Source: UBA6918 sp040754425
GTDB lineage: Bacteria > Pseudomonadota > Gammaproteobacteria > Burkholderiales > Thiobacillaceae
Direction: 5' to 3'
NCBI GenBank assembly: GCA_040754425.1
Contig: JBFMCR010000007.1
Span: 91,604 to 155,603 of the forward strand
DNA: 64,000 nt
Below are positions 1-7,968 of this stretch, in pieces. Numbering within the stretch: position 1 is the first letter of the stretch; every line of letters starts with the position of its first letter. Below the pieces are notes generated by a model. It was not told the origin of the DNA. It did no database searches and was given only the letters and a program-made list of their open reading frames with translations. The position numbers were made by a program, and so were the translations under genes.

Positions 1-1124
1 TCGGCCGCGACCGCCCGCGCTGCAAGGATTCCATGGTGTTTTCCACCCAGTCCACGCACAAGCTGCTGGCGGGGCTTTCCCAAGCTTCGCAGATCCTGAT
101 CCAGGACTCGGAGACCCGCAAGCTCGACCGCGACGTGTTCAACGAGGCCTACCTCATGCACACCTCGACCAGCCCGCAGTACGCCATCATCGCTTCCTGC
201 GACGTGGCGGCGGCGATGATGGAGCCGCCCGGCGGCACCGCGCTGGTGGAGGAATCCATCGCCGAGGCGCTCGACTTTCGCCGCGCCATGCGCAAGGTCG
301 GCGAGGAACTGGGCGAGACCTGGTGGTTCAAGGTCTGGGGCCCGGAAAAACTGGCGGAAGAGGGCATCGGCGAGCCGGAAGACTGGGCGATCCGCGACAG
401 CGAACGCTGGCACGGCTTCGGCAACATCGCCGAAGGCTTCAACATGCTCGACCCCATCAAGGCCACCGTGATCACGCCCGGGCTGGACGTGGACGGCGAC
501 TTCGCCGACTGGGGCATGCCGGCATCCATCGTCACCAAGTATTTGGCCGAGCACGGCATCATCGTCGAAAAGACCGGCCTGTACTCGTTCTTCATCATGT
601 TCACCATCGGCATCACCAAGGGCCGCTGGAACACCATGGTCACCGAACTGCAGCAGTTCAAGGACGACTACGACAAGAACCAGCCGCTGTGGCGCGTGCT
701 GCCGGAATTCGTCGCCAAGTTTCCGCGCTACGAGCGCATCGGCCTCAAGGACCTGTGCAACCAGATCCACGGCATCTACAAGGCCCACGACATCGCCCAC
801 CTGACCACGGAAATGTACCTGTCCGAGATGGAGCCGGCGATGAAGCCCTCGGATGCGTTCGCAAAAATGGCGCACCGCGAGATCGACCGCGTCGAAATCG
901 ACCAGCTCGAAGGCCGCGTCACCAGCGTGCTCTTGACGCCTTATCCGCCCGGCATCCCGCTTCTGATTCCGGGCGAGCGCTTCAACAGGACCATCGTGCG
1001 CTACCTGCAGTTCGCGCGCGAGTTCAACGAGAAATTTCCCGGCTTCGAGACCGACATCCACGGCCTGGTCAAGGAGCAGACCACCAATGGGGTGAAGTAC
1101 CACGTGGATTGCGTGAGGGCTTGA
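1..1124 (+). CDS. Orn/Lys/Arg decarboxylase, C-terminal part (5' end outside window)
   Basis: PLP-dependent fold-type I basic amino acid decarboxylase; the family removes the alpha-carboxyl of lysine, arginine or ornithine to give a polyamine or cadaverine, often for acid resistance. The frame is open from base 3. The STHK segment near the left edge (lysine codon at 60-62) matches the PLP Schiff-base lysine region, and SQASQI follows as in the family. About 374 residues are visible, roughly half of the usual 700-750, ending in the C-terminal domain (PYPPGIP, LIPGERF). Substrate specificity cannot be read from this half. It is followed directly by a heptamer repeat array. Confidence 0.9.
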   Translation, partial: GRDRPRCKDSMVFSTQSTHKLLAGLSQASQILIQDSETRKLDRDVFNEAYLMHTSTSPQYAIIASCDVAAAMMEPPGGTALVEESIAEALDFRRAMRKVGEELGETWWFKVWGPEKLAEEGIGEPEDWAIRDSERWHGFGNIAEGFNMLDPIKATVITPGLDVDGDFADWGMPASIVTKYLAEHGIIVEKTGLYSFFIMFTIGITKGRWNTMVTELQQFKDDYDKNQPLWRVLPEFVAKFPRYERIGLKDLCNQIHGIYKAHDIAHLTTEMYLSEMEPAMKPSDAFAKMAHREIDRVEIDQLEGRVTSVLLTPYPPGIPLLIPGERFNRTIVRYLQFAREFNEKFPGFETDIHGLVKEQTTNGVKYHVDCVRA

Positions 1125-1129
1125 GGGGG

Positions 1130-1275
1130 CAGGATTCAGGGGTCTGGGGTCAGGATTCAGGATTCAGGATTCAGGATTCAGGGGTCAGGATTCAGGATTC
1201 AGGATTCAGGGGAAGTGCGGCGAAAGCCGCGCTTTAATTTGAGCGCGTAGCACATTCCCTGATCCCTGATCCCTA
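1130..1275. repeat. Heptamer repeat element A1 (AGGATTC array with inverted arm)
   Basis: Direct array of 7-bp units (AGGATTC, with some AGGGGTC) from about 1130 to 1212, then a short spacer containing GCGCGTAGCACAT, then units in reverse complement (CCTGATCCCTGATCCCTAG) at 1256-1275. The two arms could pair as a long hairpin. The same design and the same spacer word recur near 42.7 kb. It fills the gap between the decarboxylase and the rpsF promoter. Confidence 0.85.
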
Positions 1276-1280
1276 GCCCC

Positions 1281-1309
1281 TTGATTTTTATGGGCTTCGC
1301 GCGTAGAAT
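1281..1309 (+). promoter_or_regulatory. Sigma-70-type promoter of the rpsF operon
   Basis: TTGATT at 1281-1286 and TAGAAT at 1304-1309 are separated by 17 bp, an excellent sigma-70 fit. Transcription would begin near 1316, leaving a leader of about 55 nt. The leader holds a small CCG/CGG hairpin (around 1330-1347), which might be the S6:S18-binding autoregulatory RNA known upstream of rpsF, but that is only a possibility. A strong Shine-Dalgarno (AAGGAGAG) precedes rpsF. Confidence 0.65.
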
Positions 1310-1370
1310 TCCGCGCTTTCCTTGCTCCACCGTCGCGCAACGGGGGGCTCAATCAACCGAAAGGAGAGCC

Positions 1371-1775
1371 ATGCGCCACTACGAAATAGTCTTTATCGTG
1401 CATCCCGATCAGAGCGAGCAGGTGCCCGCCATGATCGAACGCTACCGTTCCAACATCACCTCGCGCGCCGGCAAGATCCACCGCCTGGAAGACTGGGGCC
1501 GCCGCCAGCTGGCCTATCCCATCGCCAAGATGCACAAGGCCCATTACGTGCTGATGAACATCGAGTGCGACCAGGAAACCCTGGCCGAGCTCGAGCATGG
1601 CTTCAAGTTCAACGACGCCGTGCTGCGCCACCTCATCATCGGCAAGGACGAAGCCGTGACCACGCCTTCCCCGATGATGAAGGAAGAAAAGGCGCGCTCG
1701 GTGCTGGAAGGTGATGCCAAGCCCGAAGCCAAGGCCGAAGCCAAGGCCGGCGCCGAAGCCGGTGCCGCCGCCTGA
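1371..1775 (+). CDS. rpsF: 30S ribosomal protein S6
   Basis: Component of the 30S subunit platform that pairs with S18. The N-terminus MRHYEIVFIVHPDQSEQVP and the DWGRRQLAYPI segment are characteristic. The 134-residue length fits the family, with the Ala/Glu/Lys-rich tail (KPEAKAEAKAG) seen in many proteobacteria. The start is fixed by the AAGGAGAG ribosome-binding site 4-10 nt upstream; an in-frame ATG further up lacks one. First gene of the S6-PriB-S18-L9 operon. Confidence 0.97.
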   Translation: MRHYEIVFIVHPDQSEQVPAMIERYRSNITSRAGKIHRLEDWGRRQLAYPIAKMHKAHYVLMNIECDQETLAELEHGFKFNDAVLRHLIIGKDEAVTTPSPMMKEEKARSVLEGDAKPEAKAEAKAGAEAGAAA

Positions 1776-1777
1776 GT

Positions 1778-2059
1778 TTGGAGAACCGGCTCGTTATCGG
1801 CGGAGAAATCGTAAACCTGGAACCCCTGCGCTTCAGCCCGGCCGGCATCCCGATTGCCCGCGCCACGCTGAAGCACCAGTCGAAACAGGCCGGACAGTTG
1901 ATGCAGTGCGAACTGATCGTTGCCGCCCAGGGGGAAACCGCAAAAAGGCTCGCCGCTCTCAAACCCGGCAGCCGGGTCAAGGCGACAGGCTCGATTACCC
2001 GTGCAGGCGCGAACAGCCGAACATTATTGATGTGGATTGAACAATTGACCGAGGAATAA
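1778..2059 (+). CDS. priB: Primosomal replication protein N
   Basis: Single-stranded-DNA-binding OB-fold protein of the PriA-PriB-DnaT restart primosome. It is 93 residues, the usual length, and is placed between rpsF and rpsR as in beta- and gammaproteobacteria. It starts with TTG two bases after the rpsF stop, so translation is probably coupled. The body (RFSPAGIPIARATLKHQS, then QCELIVAAQGETA) matches PriB. Confidence 0.93.
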   Translation: MENRLVIGGEIVNLEPLRFSPAGIPIARATLKHQSKQAGQLMQCELIVAAQGETAKRLAALKPGSRVKATGSITRAGANSRTLLMWIEQLTEE

Positions 2060-2064
2060 GCAAA

Positions 2065-2337
2065 ATGGCTCGTCCTACTGGAAAAGACAAGAAACCCCGC
2101 CGCGACAGCGGCAACCGCGGCCTTTTCAAGCGCCGCAAATTCTGCCGCTTCACCGCCGAAGGCGTGAAGGAAGTGGATTACAAGGATGTCGAAGTGCTGA
2201 AGGAATTCATCACCGAAAACGGCAAGATCATTCCCGCCCGCATCACCGGCACCAAGTCGCATTACCAGCGCCAGCTGTCCACCGCCATCAAGCGCGCGCG
2301 CTTCCTGGCGCTCTTGCCCTACACCGACCTGCACTGA
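2065..2337 (+). CDS. rpsR: 30S ribosomal protein S18
   Basis: Small-subunit protein, binding partner of S6. The signature RRKFCRFTAEGV and ITGTKSHYQRQLSTAIKRAR are diagnostic. 90 residues with a basic N-terminal extension, as in betaproteobacteria. Five bases separate it from priB. Confidence 0.97.
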   Translation: MARPTGKDKKPRRDSGNRGLFKRRKFCRFTAEGVKEVDYKDVEVLKEFITENGKIIPARITGTKSHYQRQLSTAIKRARFLALLPYTDLH

Positions 2338-2347
2338 GGAGACCGCG

Positions 2348-2797
2348 ATGCAAGTGATACTGATGGAAAAAGTGGTCAACCTCGGCAACCTCGGCGACGT
2401 GGTCAAGGTCAAGGACGGTTTTGCCCGCAACTTCCTGATCCCCGGCGGCCATGCCAAGCGCGCCAACGCGGCGAACATCGCCGAGTTCGAAGCGCGCCGC
2501 GCCGAACTGGAAAAGGAACAGGCCGAAAAGCTGGCTGCCGCCCAGTCCCGTGCCGAGAAGCTGGAAGGCCTCATGGTGCAGATCACCCAGAAAGCCGGCG
2601 TCGACGGCCGTCTGTTCGGCTCCGTCGGCAATGCCGACATCGCCGAGGCGCTAAAGGCCCAGGGCTTTGATGTCGCCAAGAGCGAAATCCGCCTGCCGGC
2701 AGGCCCGTTCAAGACCATCGGCGACTACCCGGTGGTGCTGTCCTTGCACACCGACGTTACGGCCAATATCACCGTCTCGGTGCTGGGAGAGCATTGA
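2348..2797 (+). CDS. rplI: 50S ribosomal protein L9
   Basis: Binds 23S rRNA near the L1 stalk. N-terminal domain MQVILMEKVVNLGNLGDVV and GFARNFLIPGGHAKRA are standard, followed by the long connecting helix (residues about 45-75) and the C-terminal domain. 149 residues, a normal length. A GAGGAGACCG ribosome-binding site precedes the ATG. Last gene of the operon, followed by a strong terminator. Confidence 0.97.
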   Translation: MQVILMEKVVNLGNLGDVVKVKDGFARNFLIPGGHAKRANAANIAEFEARRAELEKEQAEKLAAAQSRAEKLEGLMVQITQKAGVDGRLFGSVGNADIAEALKAQGFDVAKSEIRLPAGPFKTIGDYPVVLSLHTDVTANITVSVLGEH

Positions 2798-2821
2798 TCG
2801 GAGGCTGGATATCCTGAGTGG

Positions 2822-2847
2822 AAAAGGCCGCGCAAGCGGCCTTTTTT
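2822..2847 (+). terminator. Rho-independent terminator after rplI
   Basis: Perfect stem GGCCGC/GCGGCC with a GCAA loop, flanked by A4 and T6 runs. It closes the rpsF-priB-rpsR-rplI operon. Confidence 0.93.
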
Positions 2848-3032
2848 ACTGCCTGTGAAAGACGAGGCAGTTTCTTTCTACTGACCATTCTCCAAGGCCA
2901 AAGACTGGTGGCCGGGCAAGCCCCGACGGTTTTCGTTGGAAAATCCGGGCCAAATTCATTTGCACCATTTGTACAGGGTTTTTCCACAACCTTACCCCTA
3001 GACCCAATGCTTCGCAGGGGTAGAATGCATCC

Positions 3033-4433
3033 ATGGCTTCCGTGTATTCCCTGAACCAGAACAACTCCGCCGACAACGCGCTGGCGGCGATGAAGCTGCC
3101 GCCGCATTCGGTCGAGGCGGAACAGGCGGTGCTGGGCGGATTGCTGCTGGAAAACGGCGCCTGGGACCGCATTGCCGACCAGGTCGGCGAATCCGACTTC
3201 TACCGCCAGGACCACCGCCAGATCCTGCGCGCCATCACCCGCCTCATCGCCGAAAACAAGCCGGCCGACGTGGTGACGGTGGCCGAATTGCTGCAGTCGC
3301 TGGGCGAGCTGGAAGCCGCGGGCGGGCTGCCCTACCTGGTCTCGCTCACCAGCAACACGCCGTCCGCTGCCAACATCCGCCGCTATGCCGAAATCGTGCG
3401 CGAGCGCGCGGTGCTCAGGAAGCTGGTGGAAACCGCGACCGCGATTGCCGATTCCGCTTATGCGCCCGCCGGGAAGAGCGCCGGCCAGCTGCTGGACGAG
3501 GCCGAAGCGAAGATTTTCGAAATCGCCGAATCCGGCCACCGCAGCAACCAGGGCTTCCAGGAAATCCAGCCCTTGCTGCGCGCCGCGGTCGAGCGCATCG
3601 ATGAGCTTTATCACCGCGACAACCCCAGCGAAGTCACCGGCATCCCCACCGGATATACGGACATCGACCGCATGACTTCCGGCCTGCAACCGGGCGACCT
3701 CATCATCGTGGCCGGACGGCCGAGTATGGGGAAGACCGCCTTCTCGCTCAACATCGCCGAGCACGTGGCGATCGATGCCGGCCTGCCGGTGGCGGTGTTC
3801 TCCATGGAAATGGGCGCGCAGCAACTGGTGATGCGCATGATCGGTTCGGTGGGGCGGCTGGACCAGCACAAATTGCGCATCGGCCAGTTGAAGGACGACG
3901 ACTGGCAGCGCCTGACCTATGCGCTCGGCAAGTTGAACGAAGCGCCGTTCTACATCGACGAGACCCCGGCCTTGAACGCGCTGGAACTGCGCGCGCGCGC
4001 CAGGCGGCTCATGCGCCAGTGCGGCGGCAAGCTCGGCCTGGTGGTGGTCGACTATCTTCAATTGATGTCCTCTTCCAGCCAGGGCGAGAACCGCGCCACC
4101 GAAATTTCGGAAATTTCGCGCTCCCTCAAGGCGCTGGCCAAGGAGCTCAACTGCCCGGTGATCGCGCTGTCTCAGCTCAACCGCTCGCTGGAACAGCGCC
4201 CCAACAAGCGCCCGGTCATGTCCGACCTGCGCGAATCCGGCGCCATCGAACAGGATGCCGACCTCATCATGTTCATCTACCGCGACGAAGTCTACAACCC
4301 GGAAAGCCAGGACAAGGGCAAGGCCGAGATCATCATCGGCAAGCAGCGCAACGGTCCCATCGGCACCGTGCCGCTGGCTTTTCTCGGCGAGCACACCCGC
4401 TTCGAAAACCTGGCCTTCCCGGGCAGCTTCTGA
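3033..4433 (+). CDS. dnaB: Replicative DNA helicase DnaB
   Basis: Hexameric 5'-3' helicase at the replication fork. The N-terminal primase-interacting domain (residues about 20-120, PHSVEAEQAVLGGLLL) is followed by a linker and a RecA-like ATPase. Walker A is GRPSMGKTAF near residue 230, the Walker B region is LVVVDYLQLM, then SQLNRSLEQRP and the arginine finger region SDLRESG. 466 residues. No clear Shine-Dalgarno is present. A TAGAAT hexamer lies 7 nt before the ATG, so the message could be nearly leaderless. The gap to rplI also contains TTTTCCACA (2980-2988), one mismatch from a DnaA box. Confidence 0.97.
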   Translation: MASVYSLNQNNSADNALAAMKLPPHSVEAEQAVLGGLLLENGAWDRIADQVGESDFYRQDHRQILRAITRLIAENKPADVVTVAELLQSLGELEAAGGLPYLVSLTSNTPSAANIRRYAEIVRERAVLRKLVETATAIADSAYAPAGKSAGQLLDEAEAKIFEIAESGHRSNQGFQEIQPLLRAAVERIDELYHRDNPSEVTGIPTGYTDIDRMTSGLQPGDLIIVAGRPSMGKTAFSLNIAEHVAIDAGLPVAVFSMEMGAQQLVMRMIGSVGRLDQHKLRIGQLKDDDWQRLTYALGKLNEAPFYIDETPALNALELRARARRLMRQCGGKLGLVVVDYLQLMSSSSQGENRATEISEISRSLKALAKELNCPVIALSQLNRSLEQRPNKRPVMSDLRESGAIEQDADLIMFIYRDEVYNPESQDKGKAEIIIGKQRNGPIGTVPLAFLGEHTRFENLAFPGSF

Positions 4434-5491
4434 TGCGGCCCATCGTCGCGCGCATTTCATCGGATGCGCTGGCGCACAACCTTGCCGTCGCGCGCCGCCA
4501 TGTCGGCAGTGCCGGCATATTTTCCGTCATCAAGGCAGGCGCCTACGGGCACGGCCTGACCCGCGCGGCGCAGGCGCTTGCGGCCAGCGACGGCTTTGCC
4601 GTGCTCAACCTCGACGAGGCGGTGGCCTTGCGGCAGATGGGCATCGAAAAGCCCATCCTCATGCTCGAAGGCCCGTTCGATGCGGAGGAGATGGCCGCCT
4701 GCGCCGAATTCGATTTGACGCCGGTGCTGCATTCGCCTCACCAGCTCGAATGGCTGTCGCGGGCCGCCGAACCGCTCGATGTCTTTCTCAAGATCAACAG
4801 CGGCATGAACCGCCTGGGGTTCCCCCTGGCCGAGTTCGATTCCTGCCTTGAACGCCTGCGGGCGAGCAGACAGGTTGCCAAGATCACGCTGATGACCCAC
4901 TTCGCCACGGCGGACGAGGATTTCGGCATCGACTGGCAGTGGCGAGATTTCATCGCCAGGGCCGAAGCCAGCGGCTTGCCCGTCAGCGCGGCCAATTCCG
5001 CCGCCATCCTGCGCTATCCCCATACGCATCGCGACTGGGTGCGGGCCGGAATCATGCTCTATGGCGCCTCGCCTTTTGCCGACATCGGCGCCGCACGACT
5101 CGGGCTTAAGCCCGCCATGACCCTGCAATCGCGCATCATAGCGTTGCAAACCCTCAAGCCGGGCGAGGCGCTTGGCTATGGCCTCGCCTACACGGCCGAC
5201 GCAGCCACCCGCGTCGGCATCGTTGCCTGCGGTTATGCCGACGGCTATCCGCGCCATGCCCCCACCGGCACGCCCATCCTCGTCAACGGCCGGCGCACCC
5301 GCACCCTGGGCCGGGTGTCCATGGACATGCTGGCAGTCGACCTGACCGATGATCCCGATGCGGGCATCGGCAGTGCGGTGGTGCTGTGGGGCGAAGGCCT
5401 GCCGGTGGAGGAAGTCGCGCGGGCGGCGGGGACGATCAGCTACGAGCTGCTGTGCGCGCTGGCGCCGCGGGTGCCGGTGAGGGAAGAATAA
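4433..5491 (+). CDS. alr: Alanine racemase
   Basis: PLP enzyme converting L- to D-alanine for peptidoglycan. The PLP lysine lies in VIKAGAYGHG (residue about 34; most homologues read KANAYGHG) and the catalytic tyrosine in GYADGYPRH near residue 266. RVSMDM and the C-terminal beta domain are intact, giving 352 residues. Its ATG overlaps the dnaB stop (TGATG), so the pair is translationally coupled. The last 37 bases are nearly duplicated at 9841-9876, which makes the 3' end a likely integration site. Confidence 0.96.
   Translation: MRPIVARISSDALAHNLAVARRHVGSAGIFSVIKAGAYGHGLTRAAQALAASDGFAVLNLDEAVALRQMGIEKPILMLEGPFDAEEMAACAEFDLTPVLHSPHQLEWLSRAAEPLDVFLKINSGMNRLGFPLAEFDSCLERLRASRQVAKITLMTHFATADEDFGIDWQWRDFIARAEASGLPVSAANSAAILRYPHTHRDWVRAGIMLYGASPFADIGAARLGLKPAMTLQSRIIALQTLKPGEALGYGLAYTADAATRVGIVACGYADGYPRHAPTGTPILVNGRRTRTLGRVSMDMLAVDLTDDPDAGIGSAVVLWGEGLPVEEVARAAGTISYELLCALAPRVPVREE
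5451..5487 (+). repeat. Left copy of 36-bp direct repeat (alr 3' end, att-like)
   Basis: Bases from the alr LCALAPRVPVREE codons recur at 9841-9876 with one single-base gap and one substitution. The two copies bracket the Dnd-related genes and nothing else, so they look like the left and right ends of an integrated element that used the alr 3' end as its target. Confidence 0.7.
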
Positions 5492-5637
5492 AATTGACGA
5501 TTGCTGTCCCGAAACCGCGCATGCAAGCTCGATAAGAACGACAAACTCCCTGAAATATCGCGCAGGGTGATGACGTAGTGTGAAGCTGTAAGTGTGGGTG
5601 ATAAACTTCAACCAGAATTTTTGCGGGTGAGACACTT
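5492..5637. other. Island left margin, no gene seen
   Basis: About 146 bases, clearly more AT-rich than the alr gene before it. No gene or convincing terminator is visible. A GCGGGTGAG stretch at 5623-5631 can serve as the ribosome-binding site for the dndC remnant. Confidence 0.5.
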
Positions 5638-6453
5638 TTGCTGACGGCAACCATTGACGACGATGCTTTAAAGCCAGCAGCCAGTGGTGATGCGCATGAA
5701 AAGTTTGCGGCCATAGTCGCGGACATTCGCGATGAATACCTCTCCGCGGCGCAGCATCACCCCTGGATTGTAGGTTTCTCCGGAGGCAAGGACAGCACCT
5801 TGGTGCTACATGCCGTCTTCGAAGCGCTGCTTTCCATTGCTCCCTCACGGCGCACCCGTGCGATCCATGTGGTGGCCAACGACACACTTGTGGAAAGCCC
5901 GCTGGTCATGGCACACCTGCACCGTGCCCTGGCGCTCGTTCGAGATGCCGCGCGCAACCTCGGTCTGCCCGTCACCGTTAACGTCACCCGGCCCGATCTT
6001 GAGCAGTCTTTCTGGGTGAACCTCATCGGGCGCGGCTACCCGACGCCAAACCAGACGATGCGCTGGTGCACGGACAGGCTCAAGATTCAGCCAACCAGCC
6101 GCTACATCCTCGATTCCGTTTCGCGTTGCGGGGCTGCCATCGTGGTGCTGGGTGTGCGTCGTGACGAGAGCCATTCCCGCCGCGTGAGCATAGAGCGCAG
6201 GAAAAACCTGGCAGGCTCCAATCTCACACCCCACACCGACCTGCCCGGTGCCTTCGTCTACCGCCCCATAGTCGATCTCACCACCGACGAGGTCTGGGAA
6301 ATCCTGGCCTCACATCTGCCGCCCTGGGGCGGGACCCACGAAGCTTTGGTGCGGCTGTATCGCGAGGCGGAAGGCGGTGAATGTCCGGAGGTGGTGGGTC
6401 AGAGCGACGCGCCATGCCACTTCGCCTGTATCCATACCCCTTGGTTGCATTGA
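5638..6453 (+). pseudogene. dndC: Truncated DndC-like PAPS-reductase family protein
   Basis: DndC is the ATP-pyrophosphatase component of DNA phosphorothioation (non-bridging sulfur in the backbone). The PP-loop IVGFSGGKDST (residues about 44-54), FWVNLIGRGYPTP, MRWCTDRLKIQP (residues about 141-152) and PIVDLTTDEVWEIL all match DndC. Family members are about 450-550 residues; this one stops at 271. Homology breaks after GECPEVVGQSDAPC, where DndC normally continues with a cysteine-rich segment that helps hold a 4Fe-4S cluster. The last residues (HFACIHTPWLH) look unrelated. Start is TTG behind GCGGGTGAG. Modification activity is probably lost, though the PP-loop domain is intact and may still fold. 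Confidence 0.8.
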
Positions 6454-6459
6454 CCCAGT

Positions 6460-7398
6460 ATGCTCGGCTACTGGCTTGGCAAGCTAAAAAACCTGCGCGT
6501 TGACCGCGCATCGAAAACCCCAGCGCCTCATAAGCCACTGTTATTGCTGGCTATCTTGGATTTAGTCGGAAATGGCGAAATAGTTACGCCACAAGTCAGG
6601 CTCACACCCGAATTGGCTTTCCGCTTTCTCGGCTACTGGGAGATCGTCGGTGCCCGTGGTCGCTCGGTGGGGCGGGTCGAATTACCGTTTTTCCACTTGC
6701 GTAGCGACGGCATACTTCGCCATGTGGCTCATATGGGCCTGGATGCCGCCCTTACCAGTATTCGCCCGACATCTGTCGATTCTCTGAACCGAGTTATCAG
6801 CCATGCAGAGATTCCCGCGGATTTGTTTGCCTTGATGCTCGACCGGAAGAACCGGGATGCAATGCGACGAGTGCTCATTGAAAGGGACTGGTTCCTTCCC
6901 GAGGAGAAAGCAAAGCTGGTGGAAATGCTTGGCTTGGAAGGCATGACTAGGGTTGCTGCGGACGTCACTGTTTCACCGCCTCCGGACGAAATTTCTCGTG
7001 TCCGCGATATACGCTTCCGCCTCCAAATCGTTCCGATCTACGGCTACTCGTGCCTGCTTTGCGGGGTGAAGGTGCTGTTGCCATCTGGATCTACCTTGGT
7101 CGAGGCGGCACACATTCACCAGTTTGCCAAGAGCAGGAACGATGACATCACAAACGGCATGGCGCTGTGCCGAAATCATCATTGGGCTTTTGATCAGGGG
7201 CTATGGACGCTTGGAACCGACTTCGAGGTCATAGTGGCGTCGCACGCCTTCACCGAGGAGGCTCCGAATCAATTGCCACTTGGAGCTTATCATTCACGTC
7301 GTGTCGATCTGTCACGCCTGGCTCCAGAGCATCGTCCAAGCCAAAGGCATCTCGACTGGCACCGCAAGCACAAGTTCATGGGGATTTGTCAGCAATAA
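6460..7398 (+). CDS. Sulfur-binding-domain HNH endonuclease (phosphorothioate-DNA-targeting type)
   Basis: 312 residues. The N-terminal half resembles the sulfur-binding domain of ScoMcrA-like type IV enzymes: HKPLLLLAILDLV near residues 24-36, a LRSDGILRHV strand, and ERDWFLPEE around residues 141-149. The C-terminal half is an HNH nuclease with a CLLCG pair near residues 197-201, VEAAHIHQF near 215-223 and ALCRNHHWAFDQG near 237-249, so the metal-binding and catalytic residues look intact. Characterised SBD-HNH enzymes cut DNA close to phosphorothioate sites. It begins 6 bp after the broken dndC and is followed by a dndD fragment. The family assignment is by recognition of motifs; specificity is inferred. 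Confidence 0.78.
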   Translation: MLGYWLGKLKNLRVDRASKTPAPHKPLLLLAILDLVGNGEIVTPQVRLTPELAFRFLGYWEIVGARGRSVGRVELPFFHLRSDGILRHVAHMGLDAALTSIRPTSVDSLNRVISHAEIPADLFALMLDRKNRDAMRRVLIERDWFLPEEKAKLVEMLGLEGMTRVAADVTVSPPPDEISRVRDIRFRLQIVPIYGYSCLLCGVKVLLPSGSTLVEAAHIHQFAKSRNDDITNGMALCRNHHWAFDQGLWTLGTDFEVIVASHAFTEEAPNQLPLGAYHSRRVDLSRLAPEHRPSQRHLDWHRKHKFMGICQQ

Positions 7399-7404
7399 CC
7401 ATAG

Positions 7405-7968
7405 AACGCCCGCTACATCCAGGCTGAGCCGGCTAAGTCTGTGGCGCGCAAGGCCGAACGGGTGATCCATCTTATCGACGACCTGCTGCCCAAGCTGTTT
7501 GAGCTGAAGGCACAATCCCTTTCCAGGGCGGTCACCGAGCGTTATTGCCTGCTTGCCCACAAGCACCAGGTGGTGCGCATAGAGATTCAGCCCAGCGGTG
7601 TTTCCCGGTTGTTCTCTGAGGATGGGGAGGAGATACGCTTCGACCGCTCCGCAGGTGAAAACCAGATATTCGCCACTGCGTTGTTTGCTGGGCTCGCCCA
7701 GGTTTCCGGATACCACATTCCCCTGGTGGTGGACACGCCGCTCGCCCGGCTGGATAGTCAGCATCGGGCGAACCTGCTGCACTACTGGACTTCCGATCCA
7801 GACCGCCAGGTCATCCTGTTATCCCAGGACAGGGAGGTGGATGAGGGTCTGGCGCGCTCGCTCGAGCCCCATCTCGCCAAGACCTACCTCCTAGAGACCC
7901 ACCCGCTGGGCGGGGGGGTGTACCGCACCGTGGCGCATGGAAACGAATACTTTAGGGGGGGAGCATGA
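7405..7968 (+). pseudogene. dndD: 3' fragment of dndD (SMC-like ATPase)
   Basis: DndD is an SMC/Rad50-like ATPase of about 650-700 residues; only the last 188 codons remain. Homology begins right after an in-frame TAG at 7402 (RYIQAEPAKSVARKAERV), 7 bp past the HNH stop, so the coiled coil and Walker A half are missing. Retained are the ABC signature SAGENQIFATALFAGLAQVS, the Walker B/D-loop VVDTPLARLDSQHR and the H-loop region ILLSQD. A GTG at 7441 could still start a protein of 175 residues, but without Walker A it cannot be an active ATPase alone. Its stop overlaps the next gene (ATGA). Confidence 0.82.

Noticed and set aside
2769..4460. 563-codon minus-strand frame opposite dnaB
   Set aside because: Covers a fully conserved dnaB in antisense and has shadow composition.
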